The notes beneath the pieces are model-generated. The model saw nothing but the letters and a program-made list of their open reading frames with translations. It had not been told where the DNA came from and searched no databases. A stretch of 64,000 nucleotides of DNA from Alentia gelatinosa (lineage: Eukaryota; Annelida; Polychaeta; Phyllodocida; Polynoidae), in contig OX465581.1 in assembly GCA_950022655.1 (NCBI GenBank), positions 109,165,125-109,229,124 of the forward strand. The letters run 5' to 3'. Made by a program: the position numbers and the translations under genes. The stretch's first letter is position 1. Each line of letters opens with the position of its first letter. Positions 11,615 through 24,200 of this stretch are shown piece by piece.

Positions 11615-11955
11615 CAAAACACATCTCAGCCGAGTCGATGCTACCTTTAAAATGACAACTATCAGTTTTGAACTATGGTGCTATAGAGTCTCCAAATAAA
11701 CCGTTGTCCCAGTGTCACAACAAATATTCCAACTACGGGGACGGATCATAGATAGGCTCCCCACTTGGCAAACACAGTAGCTGGTTTGGTAAAAGTGACG
11801 GCAAGCAGATTTCTTGATCCATAGCCTAATACAAACTGATTAGATTGGTTGAGGGATTAAGGTTTCATCCGATTCGGACTCATCAGGCATCTTTAGATCT
11901 GACTCATATCAAGGCATGTGGCATTATCACTTTTTGGAAACCAGGTGAATTGTCC
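11615..11955 (-). repeat. Dispersed repeat R, copy 1
   Basis: Blocks such as CATCCGATTCGGACTCATCAGG (about 11869) and GATGCTACCTTTAAAATGACAAC (about 11637) reappear, reversed and in matching order, at 51000-51350. Shorter copies of the GATGCTACC end occur at 14100-14235 and about 17360. Class unknown; about 340 bp. Confidence 0.55.
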
Positions 11956-12167
11956 AGAAAATAAAACAGAATATCATGTGATAATGACTGCTAGGTGTTG
12001 TTCGTATATTCGTGACTTTCAACTGGATATAAGAATTCCTTTTCTGGAATAAAATGTGATCATCTCAGACATTAAGGTTAATAAGCTTTGAGCTTCTACA
12101 CATTTATCTCCTTCCTAGACTACTGATACGATTCCATACAAATTATAAATATATTTTCTTTTGCAGT

Positions 12168-12255
12168 ATGTCATGCAATGACATGTCCCAAGAAAAGGCA
12201 GATCGAAGTAAGGAACCCATAGCCTGGGATTTAGAGAAGCAAAGGGCCGTTGCAG
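12168..12255 (+). CDS. PTPDC1: PTPDC1 exon 1 (candidate first coding exon)
   Basis: An acceptor-like TTTTGCAG precedes the exon at 12167, and ATG follows after one base. It encodes residues 1-30, starting MSCNDMSQEKAD, and ends at a strong GTAAGC donor in phase 1, matching exon 2. The acceptor means an upstream 5'UTR exon exists or the frame starts earlier; neither was found. The ATG context is weak. Confidence 0.7.
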
Positions 12256-15200
12256 GTAAGCTGGTTTGACGATAAGTCAACACTATAGTATAACGCTACT
12301 CATTGACTATGTAAATCTTGTACCATGCGAGTTTGTATGCAAATTAAGAATCAAAGAAAATAAAGAGTCACGTACTAGAATTACTGCTATGTGTGCAACC
12401 TATAGTAATCAATATTTTAAAGTTAACAAACTTGTTAAAATTGTTTTTCTAAATATCGTTATCAATTCCAAATGGTGCAATGATGTGTCTGAACTTTTCC
12501 TATTATTCATTCAGGGCAATTCGGTATGACAGTAAATAAGACTTTTTTTATGTATGATATCTGAAGCGTGATATGGAATGAAATCTTTTTTTATATATGA
12601 ATATATACTGTACACTGTCATACACCATTACTCTTATTGGTTTACATACTAATATGAGCACAAGAATTTCATAAGCGCAACTCAATGGAATTTGAATGTT
12701 TCCTTCTTGCTTCCTTGGGGAGCGATGCAGTGGAAAACTGCTAAATCGCAAATCGCGTGATATGATATGCAGTGCCGGTCGTATACCGCACCGTTATCTT
12801 TCCTATTTTTTACATGCAATTTGCTATTGCTACGGCTGAGTTATGGATAATCAAGCGACCATCGTGAGCGTGTATATTCTGATGTTATTAATGATATGCA
12901 GGATTATCAAAGAGGGTCATTTAGTTGCTTTACTATGCGAGACTATAGCATGCTATACAACACATTGAGGTACTGATTTTAAAACTCATGGCAAACTGTT
13001 CATCTACAAAATGATACAGATTACCGGTACTGATAACTACTGTTAATACAATGATGGCGATATGATAAAACAAGGGGCCCACCACTTGCAACTCATAGTC
13101 AGACATCTAATCATAATTACTCATTGTATAGAGTCCTGCGTACTGATCAAGAGAACTACACTTTTAAAAAAAGTCTTATTTTGTTAAACACGAGGCTTCG
13201 TAGTTAATTTCAAGTATGCGGTAATTGCAACCCAGGACTTCTTTGAAGACCAAATTTAACATCTACGTATATATCGCGATCTAAAAATGGGGATTATCAT
13301 GAAAGCTTTCGTAAGGTGACATTCAACTAGTGGTGCAAGCAAAAGCCTTTATTTCTAAATTACCAAGATAATTTAATCCTTAAAATTGTATTCACTCTAT
13401 TTTCACAAGAATAGACAAAGTAAAGTTTAATTGGTATTTAAGTAATTTTATAGGGAAACGTTGGAATGGGTCGCAAATTCTATATTTCATTTGATGAGAA
13501 CAAAAATATACCCACTAACTCGGCGATGGGTAGGATCCATTTTAAAGTAACAGAATAATCATGCGACATTATTTCGGATTATTTCAGGCGTTCATCAGGG
13601 TGTGGCATATCCATATTTCATCTGAGTTGGATCTATCTTATACATTAGTCCCAATGATTACATGTGACTATCCCATCTACACATGCATGTCATTTAAAAA
13701 GACGCAAACTTAAAAACCGTTGGTTGTGAAATTTTCCTAATATCTTGTAAATAGAACTAGCTGCATGTGAATGAGTGACAACAGAGTAAGATATGAATAA
13801 CTATTTTATTTATGGAACTGCAATTTGTCGCTACCTCGTGCCATGATATCTATAGTCTATACTAAAGAAGAAACATCTCTGAATAATTAGGATTTTGACA
13901 TGTATCAATTAGATTTGAAATAATTTTGGTAATGTGTTATAATCAGTCATAAACAAATTTTGTTCATAGAAGTTACTGGTTTTACTAAAATGAATTCATG
14001 TTTACCAACACAATGAACAACCATAGCCCATTGATAAGATTCATCGCGTTATTACATAAATGGTGTGAGCCTGGCCATCCATAATAATTTTACAGATTAT
14101 TTGAACGTGGCTGAAACACCTCTACAACAAGCCGATGCTACCTTGATAATGACAACTTCCTGTCACTTTTGAACCAGGTTACTATGGTATCTCCAGGCTA
14201 ACAATCGTTACCTATGTAACCATAATAATTTAACAGGTTATTGCTGTATGTCTTTAGTGTTTGGCCTGCTGACTTTAGCAGATGGATCATAATGCTTCTG
14301 ATTGTTTCCTCCTACTGACACAGCGGAGGCTGACTCAGGGTCAGGTGTGAGGACAGGTACATGCTACTTTGTGGTTTTCCGTGTGTAGCCGCTGTCGTGA
14401 TCCTGTTTCTGCATTTATTTTCACTGTGGTATATATTTAACTCAGATGTAAATATAACATTGTCTCAGTGCATCACGATAGAAAGAAATTGTCTGATATG
14501 CATCACTAGACAATGATTAATGAAATCTAATTATGATTGGTCACCTTGTTCCTATGTCTACTTGATGATATGACAGTCGATCTTAGTAAAACATTAAGGA
14601 AAAAAGAAACGCAAATCGCAAATAAATTAAGACAAAGTCAGTGTTATTCCATAGAATATGTTATTCGAAACAGATGAAAGAGCCTGCCAATATATTGGTC
14701 AATATCTTATGGTTAGATCTTAACTTGCAGCACTTTTTTTCACTGAATCAACAAATTGACCAAATCTTTGTTTTGAATCTTTGATTCTTTCATGTGTCGT
14801 TTTCATACAAGTATAAGAACTTGAAAGAAACACTGTAGCAGACAAATGAGAAACGACGACTCAGTAAATTGCCGACAGGTATGATCATTGAATATTCAGA
14901 AATCGTGCTTTGCCAGTTATTCCATATTGCTTGGCGATTCACCTTTGATACAGAGTGAAAACAAAAGTTCGATAAAGAGCAAATGAGGAAGTTTATCACA
15001 TCAGGATTGGACCAGTATGTCGGCTACAAGGCTCCCTGTTTACTCCAGGCATATTGATTTATTGATTTTTCCTTGAACTGATTGATGATGCTGGATTTAG
15101 CGCTTTTAATCCCACTCGTTCTCTCACCCTGCTAACTTTTCACAACGGTCAATATCAGGGAGATTCGTTCCAATACCTTTTTGCAAAATTCTAGAAATTA

Positions 15201-18200
15201 ATCACAGTCATTTAATTTTTTTTTTTTTTTGTCATTCTTGTGACTCTATCTGATTTAGTCAACAGTCTTAGGTTTTGAATAAATGTTCAGTGAGGATATC
15301 AGTCGGTTTGTTTACTATGCTGAAGGTGTTAGGTCCACTAGCGGCATGCATATACGTAGTCAAGTGACTTAGTATAAAAGCAAGGGGCAGGAGTTGTTGG
15401 ATGTACCACATGCACATAGATGTATCAGCAGTAAATAATTGTAAGGAAATTAATATGGCCGTCTTTTTTCATGTATGTTGCTTCCCGTAGCTGTAATATG
15501 GTGTAAGGAACTCAGAATGGCAAGTCCAGTAGTGGAATACATTTTGCTAATTCTCTAAGGTTTAAAGTACTATTAGGAGCTGACAGTTTCAGTTCCGATA
15601 GAAACAAACATATAGCTAGATGACTAAAGCCTATAGGGAATCGGTAGCTCTCACCGATTCTCACCGATCCGATGGCCGCGAGGAATAGGGAACAGTGAGT
15701 GAAACTTTGTACCTTGTCAATCTTACCTCCATGAAGATAATGCCTGATCCGGTGAAAAATTGGTCTGTAAAGTGTATACATTGGCAAAAATTACACTTCT
15801 CACTGACCTGATGATGGGTATAATTTTGTAAAGAGCTGAAGGTGTTCTGTCTGGTAGAAGTATGTATACATATTACCGTAAAACTGGATGAGGTTTAATC
15901 TTGGCCACCGTATTCCACGACTGGAGTTTGGTAAAGTTACTTCATGAGGTGAAGATTAAAACGAATCAGGTTTTGATTTTATTCTACCCTATCTCCACTA
16001 TTTTGGGGGAAAAAAAGAAAAAAAGTTCACCCTACCACGCTACTCCCCATGGGTGGGAAGGAACGGTGGGGGGTTTTCTTTCAAGAAAAAATTGATCACC
16101 AAAAAATACCCTCTTAACCCTACCTACAAAATCCCCAAACAAACACTCACCCATGCGGCACCAAAAGAAATGGCGCTGCAATTGTTCCCCAGTGGCGTAC
16201 TGAGACACACAGCTAACATCTACTGAAACACCAGCAAAAACCAAACGCGAAGAGAATTCTGTAATGATTCGAAACCACAATCCATAGCCCAGGTGGGACC
16301 GGAAGATGTAAAAACAGCTTTTCTAATGCTCACTTTTTTATTATTGAGCGGCCCCCCACCCCCCATTAATGACAGGTCCACCAAAAGACCAAATGATCGC
16401 TCCGCAGGCCACCCAGAGCACATGCCCAGCCCTGCCGATCACGGTCGGGTCGCGAGGCACGCCGCAAAAAGCGTCATTAGCAACCAATGAGAGCGGACGA
16501 CGGCACGCGCTACCGGCCAATCAGAATAGGGCACGCAGAACAAAGAACCAGGGCGAAGTCGTGCTGGGGATTACTTGTGGTAGTGAAACCGTCAGGTTTA
16601 CATCTCCGTCTCACACACATATTATCGTAAAACTGGATGAGGTTTAATCTTGGCCACCGTATTCCACGACTGGAGTTTGGCAAAGTTACTTCATGAGGCG
16701 AAGATTAAAACGAATCAGGTATTGATCTCCACGATTTTGGAATATTACGTGATAACAATGTTGTATGCCACTAGTGGCATATAAAACTCCTTATGCCAGT
16801 CAGCGTGGCATACGGAAACCCAATATTAAGCCTATGGGATTTTATATTAGGGGTAGGATAAAGCTAGCTGATTCAAAGGAAAGTGGTGGGAAGAACTGAT
16901 GATGTTGGGTCTAGTAGAGGTATACATATCGCTAGCTGATTTAGAGTAGAGTATACAGATTCATGGGTCAGTCAGAGAAGGATACAATATATAATGAACT
17001 TTATTTTGATTGTGTTTAATCATCTAATGAATGTTGATAATCAAAGACTTGAGCAAGTCTCATTAAAGTGGTGTAAAGAGCTGTAGGTGTTGGGTCTGGT
17101 AGAGGTATACATATAGCGAGGATGTCAGAGTTCAGGGAAATCCCTGAAATCAGGGATTTATTTTTTCATAAAACACAGAAATATTGTCATTCATAGAACC
17201 TGTGTATATCACCCCATGTTATGTCTAGAACCCCATATACCTGACCTCCCTCTTAATGAGTGCATTATTACTTACATGATCTTCAGGGTTATCCCTCACA
17301 TGCTGCCAATAAATAATGAATGAGTAAGAATCCATTGGGGAGTTACCATGCAAATTAGTGAGATGTGGCTATAACACCTCTGTAAGAAGCCGATGCAGAT
17401 AAATGGGAGTTAACATGCAAGCCACTTTGCATACCTAACGTCAGGAACCAGCTTCATACTACATTCTCCCATTTCAGATATTTGGTATAACATCACTAGG
17501 GCATAAGAGATTCTGGTTGAAGAGCATATACACAGTAGTACCAGTCATACTCACCAAGGGGCAGTTTTTTTAGTGTTTTTTTTTTAGTTCCCAGTAAAAT
17601 TGATCATTGTATTCCAAGGATGAGATGGGGGTGTTCGTCGCTGCAAATGGCTTCAGGGATTTTCTTCAAGGCCTGCTAACATCCCTGATATAGCTAGCTG
17701 ATTTAGAGTAAAGTGGTGGAATGTCTGAAGGTGTTTGATCCGGTAAAGGTATACATAGCAGAAATGTCATTTTTCCATGGAAAATCACTTTTTCATATCC
17801 AGTTTGTGTGATTGTTTTTCCTTGTGTCTTACATAGGAAATATTCATTTAGCCTCATTTGCAGCAATAGAATAGTGGTTTGAACCTCCCCTCAGACCGCC
17901 AGCCCCTTGCAGTGCCGGACGAGAACTTACTATCCAACTTTTCCAGATCTCTTAGTGGCCAAAAAATCCCTTTTTCCCTGACCCCAATTGACATCCCTGA
18001 TACAGCGAGGTGATTCAGAGTTAAGTGGTGGAAACAGCTGAAGGTGTTGGGTCTGGTAGAGGCATACATGTAGCTAGTGGACGGTGCAGTAAAGCAGGGT
18101 AAAGAGCTGGTGCTATAGAGTCTAGATGCAGCAGGCACATTGTGGTGACTATTGAGCAGTTTACGCGTTCGTTCAAAACATCATCAACATCAATACAGAG

Positions 18201-21200
18201 TAATAGCAGATTAATAAGACGTTCGATCGGCTTTAGCGACTGCTGATATGTGACTAGATCTTCTGTGCTTTCCGGCAGTGGATTGAGGAAATTATGTTAA
18301 TTAGTTAATCAACATGGTCTCAATAGGTCAGATTGGTCACCTGACCTATTCCCAGTACTTTGACTGGCATAGCAGATTAACCCCATCTGCGCTTTATGCC
18401 ATACTTTGAATGTGTGTGCTTTAAATCCGCAATGAAACCGTGACAGAGCTGCGATGTATTTTTCATTCTAACCCTGTATATCTATAAAGAAGTTAACATT
18501 GATCATTGACCTTGTGACCAGTAATTGGTGTCCATATCAAGATCCTATAAGAGAATTATCTAGATTTCGTGCTGTCCCTTCTCATTTTTGCGGTCACTAA
18601 TCTGGGAATTTGGCAACACTGGTCTTGGTATGCGTTTGGGTGGCTGATTTGGGGGGAGGAGGTAACCTTTAGTTGCTATTTTTTGCAATCGGTCTATTTT
18701 TAGATTTTGTTCACTGCAGGAAATAAATGAGCTTCTGATAAGCTACAATGCTTGATGAATCGAGGTATGATTCGATAGATATATAGGGCGTTTTTCATCC
18801 CATTCGACTATCATATATATCAGATTCAATACTTGTACACTCATCTTCAATTCTCGAACCACTTTGCACTCGTATGTTTTAGTAGACTTTTGAATGAGCA
18901 TGTGGCGCAGGGATATAGAGTTCTATATCATCAACTTGATTACATTCTAAAAATATGTTGCAAAGACAATGATTGGTCATACATGATAGTCAACAATAGA
19001 CCACTTTTAGCACATGTGTAATTATAAGATGAAACATAGTGTTATAGTTTATGAAACACGCTGTTGAAATCATATTCTATTGGCCTCTGCCTGACCTTTC
19101 TTTGCTTTAAGTGTGTTCTGGCAGATGATAACTGTATTCATTGTGCTAAGCCGGTCTTAACCATATAAGTTTCTTAGCAATACCTAGGCGCCCTTGAACT
19201 TTCAAAAAGTTCATTGAAATGTGTAGAAGATCTCTATATGGCTGAACTTCAGTTTACTCTTTTTTTGTTGTTAGAAGTTTGCGAGATGTATGCTTGCTTG
19301 CCTATCATGTTTACAGGGCTTTCTTTCCGATATGAATAGAAGCTTCCTTCTGATAGTATAATTCAATACACTGAGCTGTAGCTTGATGCCATCTGGGTGC
19401 AAAATGTTGATTACTGAAATGAGATATGCAAATAATTTGGCCTTCGGGCTTTGGTCACCGTAATGAGATGACGGGGTGTTTAGCTTAAATATAAAGATCG
19501 TTCTTTGCCTTCTACCATTTCCTGTCCTGAAGAAGACCCTCGTAGGTCGAAACGTCGACCAGTTATCAGGAATAAAGTGTTCAAGTTTTCAAAATACAGA
19601 GTGGACATCCGTTTATTCAGGGGGAGTTCGGGTTCGATAGGATTTCTACATCAAAATGTTGATAAGTACATAAAGGTTCAAATTGTGATTTATTTTATCA
19701 GTGTGAGAATATGCAGTAGTTTGTCTCAACAGTGTTAAAAATGGCTGTAGTTTATATTGAAGTTTTGTGGAATGATATGGTTAACGGTGGAGATGGGTGG
19801 TTTATGATAGCACAGTTTTAGGCAGAGCTTGGTGGTTTGATATATTTACAGCATCCACTGGTCTTTTGGATAATTGGTGTTTAACATCAGGGTTGTCACT
19901 CATGTGATGGGGGGGGGGGGGGGGCGTGCCCATTGGATGGAGTATTCTTCACTCTCCATGTACAGGTTTTGCGCTATGCACATAGACATAATGACTGATA
20001 TTCTGTGTTGAGACTGAATTTTCCTGCATCCCATATCTATTTTGACATATACCATAGGTGTATTTCCAATATTCAATAGCTTTGGTCTACTCTTTCAACA
20101 GACCATATGTAACTGTTGAACTGACCTATGTAATTGTCCATAGGGTAGCAATTCCATTGCCAGATTAGATATATGATCTCTCCAAAGGTTGGGTTACTAA
20201 CTCGGAACTAGAGCCATCTACCACTACATTGGTGCCGTGACCAGGATCTTTGGTTGCTTGTACAACCAATGATCCATGGTAAAGAGCTTGGATGGCTGAC
20301 AGACTTAGGTCTAAAGCCACCAAGGCTGAGGGTGATGAGGTACAGGAAGTCGTTCTGACTCAAACCGAGTGTCAGGATGAAAGCCCTAAGACAGGATGGA
20401 GCCCGAAGAGGGCGGGGTCATTCTCATAAGAGAACGGCAGCTCAGTATCTGGGCTTGACCGTAATCTTTCAGGGGACTTTGCAGACTCCTCTGATGAAGG
20501 ACCTGGAAGGGTTCAGCTATATCAAACCTGGAACATTTAGTCTTGGGATGGAGACACCCCAGAAGGGCACCAGCCATGAGACTGGTTCCAATGATGAACG
20601 GGAGGAACTCTCTGGGCAATAAAAACGCTGCGGACAGAGAATGCAGGCAGAGAGCCGAGGAGATCCTCAAGCAGCTGTATACGCAGAGCCAGGAAGCCGC
20701 GCTGAAGTCGGCAGAAACTCAGCAACGCATGGATCTCATGGAACAGACTATGTTGGTGCACACCTGCAAAGCAAAGCAGAGTATACTGCAAAGTATACCA
20801 CGTCTCGGGCTGGGTGGTCCCTAGAAACAAATTCAAATTTTTGATATTATTGGGGGGCATCAGTTTGATGAAAGTGTGTCCAGGCACGTCTTCTAAATAA
20901 GAAAGAAAATCATGACCGATATTCACTGGAAGAAGCCAGTGAGAAAAATCCTATATTGTGAGATCTGCTACTCTACTACTGTCCGAGATTGACAGCAAGT
21001 ACATGTATACTGGTAAACTTTTCCAAATCTAGACATACACTTATTTGGCAAACCGTATGACCGATCTGCATGCTTTAACCACAATATTAAACCTGGAACT
21101 GTATAGAATCCAATTCAGTAACTCTACACGTTTCTAATAATTGAATGGTGTAAATGCAGATTTATTTTGCATGCTGTAACATCAAATGATAGAGAATGGG

Positions 21201-24200
21201 TAGGTGCTTGGCTAACCCTTTCGCATAACCAAAAGGCTGGCTTCACTTGCGACTCAGTGGAAAAAGGTCTATTGATCTTTATTAGTCAGTAGGTTGAATC
21301 TCTCCTCATACCCCTGTAGTGGCCTACACGGACGTGTTTCCCACTATTTCCTTGTCTCTCTGAGGCAGCAAATTCTACATGAAAAATATTTCGACTATTT
21401 TTTTCTTGCCCCAACTTATATCTATGGATATAGCATAGTTGGCAGTGGATGAGGTTGGCTTGATATAATATAACTGGCAGGAGGTGGGGTGGGTGGATAG
21501 TTTAGTGTTATGTAGTTAGGGGTGTGACTAGTCGATCTGATATACTGTGGTTGGCGATAAAGCTTGGTGGTATTGAGGTGTGACTTAGATATGTGTCCAG
21601 CTTTATTATGGTTGGGCGGTGGATGGGAGTGGTTGGTGCCTGGCCCAATCAGAGAAGGCAGCCAGTGGCTCATGGAGGTCCTAACGCATTTGAGCTGGTC
21701 ACAAGGAGTTTGCCCTTTGCCAAGACCCCATTGCCTCCTGGCAGACAGACGGTGAGCGGTGTGCTGGCCGGGAGGACCTCTTGGTTACTGGAGGAGTAGG
21801 GCAGACCACGGGTCACGGGAGGAGTCGCAGGGCAGGCCGGGCGGGCGGCATGTAGAGGGGACAATGTGCTCGGAGGTGGATGACGGGTGGCGGAGAGGAC
21901 TGGCCGTTCTCCGTTACTGTCTCATCAGGTGTCCGTGTGGTATGTACCCAGGTGGTGAATCCCCAGCGTGGCGCAGACACTGATTGTGCACAACATCTGA
22001 CTGCCCCTGGTTTGCTGTGTGTGTCTAATAATACGTGTGTCTGGTTGTGGCGTGGAGCCATCTTCGAGGACCTTGGCATGTATTATGGATATTGGCATCG
22101 TGGAGTTTCATTGGCCTTAACCTAAGTTCAGGAGTTCAGGAGTGTGCTGAGGAGATTGAGATCACAATGGATGAATATAAACCAATTATGTACAAAATCA
22201 ATTTCTGATTGAACACACGTATTGGTTGCTCAAATGGCGGCGATGGTATCCAAATGCGACTGAATATAAAGGTGTCTTTGTACTTAGAAGGTACTTTTTC
22301 AAAAGTATTTTTTGAAAGTGTATTCTTGTCAGGTAAATTTACCATCTACTTTACAGAATATCGGGCAGTATTATCGACATAAACAGTTTTGCTTTAGATC
22401 AGGATTAAAATTGATATTTTTTAGTGTTTTGATAACATTATATCTTTAAGATTGTCCCTTCACATTTAGGTTGAAGTCAATCCATGCTTTGCTAAATAGC
22501 GCCACACCATATACGAGAATACATAGCAACACGCTGATTAGGCCAAACAAGATGGTGGCTAGGCCTGCATCGTTATATTTCAGTGCTTTCAAATATAGTG
22601 CAAAAACTCATGTACGAATGATTCTGTGAGATCGAAATTGTTGTATTTACTACCAGATTGAGACTGACGTTTGCCATAAAGTCCATTAGATTTCAGAGAT
22701 ATTATCGATCGATTGATGTATGTGCGCAATGTAGGTGGGAGAAAACTCGGTAGCTCTGGGCGGCTCCTGGAGTCTGAATCTATGTTTTCATTCAATCAAG
22801 TAATGTTTAGAAAGATCTATTGTTACAATCAGGTGTGAATAGTAAGCTGAATGAATGACTCCAAAGCTTTGTACCGTTACACACTTTATTGCTGGTGTTG
22901 TTGCAATATTTTGCTTGAATTGTGAAAGAATTTTCTCATCTAGATCTAGATTGTAATCAAGATTATCTTTGGTTATTTAGTTTGTTGACGTCCATGTCCT
23001 GCTTTCTTCTTTTGCATACCTCTTTGGATGTCTTTTGATAACTTTTCGGTCAAACGGCGAAACTCTACGTGTTTTGGGAATTAGTTTGCTATTCGTTTTG
23101 AATTATCAGACTCGGCTCGATCTAGATCTGAACTGAAGAAGAAAAAAAAAGAAGAAAAAAAATGCTATTCGTGTTGAAGCCGTTACTAAAATCACTTCAA
23201 ACTTTTCTTTCTCAAGTGCCACCCCTTCATTTTAAGACACCCCGTCAGCTTTATCAGTCTGGTTTGGTATTAATGATGAGATATTCTAGCAAACTTATTT
23301 ATTTGATGTCGCATAGGTTGAATATAGAAAACTAGCAATACACACACTTTTCCTTATTCACTGAGCTTTGTTCACGAATGGTGTTCAGTGAATAGGATGT
23401 GTTTAAGGTAAAGTCGTCTGCTTATTGGCTTTGGCAAATTGCCGACGGTATACTGTGAGTCCACAGGTCGATAGGCCAGCAAGTGCTAGCGGATTGAAAT
23501 TCTGGAGAAAGTATCAAAAGGTTTGGCTTTGTGATGAAAAGGTCTGTTGACCTAGGCACACGGGGTGCCCGGCCAGGCTAGACCAATAGAAACTCATTTT
23601 ACGTAGTGTTGTTCTGTACCTCGTCTTAAAGGTGCTTGATCTCTTGTTATTGAGATTGTACGTGTTTATTCAAGGCCCCCTTGTCAATAGATCATTAAAT
23701 AAGCTAGTTATATGCGCCACCAAGGTAGGATAATGTATTCATGCATTCCATGCGTTTGCATTGGATGATGTATAAATATGTTCTTCCGCTGAAAGCTAGA
23801 TTATATATATATATATATATATAAATGGCTTCCTCAGCTCAAGTCACTGTGATATATCAATTCATTACCTAGCTCAAACCTTGATGGCAGGATATTTTAT
23901 TCCCAGCTCAAGCGTAGATAATACCAACTCATTCCCTGGTTCAGACCTTGTTGATATATCATTGCATTCCTACTTGTAGCCAGAGAAGACCTTTTTGTCA
24001 AGCGCCGGCCAAATTTTCCAAGTTGTAGCCAAGATGATAGACATGTACACGTACATAACTGTGTGCTTGAGTGGGGGAGGGGGTGGAGCTGCAATGATCA
24101 ATTCATGTACCACATATTGTAATACGTATATTGAATAGCAGAACATCGAGAATATGCAGGATTTATCCTACCCCTAATATAAAATCCCATAGGCTTAACA

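Larger units (their letters stand above)
15309..18120 (+). repeat. Decayed array of GGTGTTGGGTCTGGTAGAGG units broken by MITEs
   Basis: About six units resembling GCTGAAGGTGTTGGGTCTGG then TAGAGGTATACATATAGC occur near 15320, 15837, 16897, 17084, 17727 and 18036. GCTGATTTAGAGTAAAGTGG spacers lie between several of them. P-family fragments, an E-type MITE and a D-type MITE separate the units. Two of these interruptions fall at the same point, just after TATACATATAGC. Confidence 0.6.

Noticed and set aside
16380..16470. Stretch resembling part of a 5S rRNA gene (CCACCCAGAGCAC...GCCGATCACGG)
   Set aside because: Only scattered similarity; no full 5S length, internal promoter order or terminator.
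21813..22079. Overlapping frames of 60-90 codons in the GC-rich patch
   Set aside because: Open in several frames on both strands because of GC content; none recognisable.
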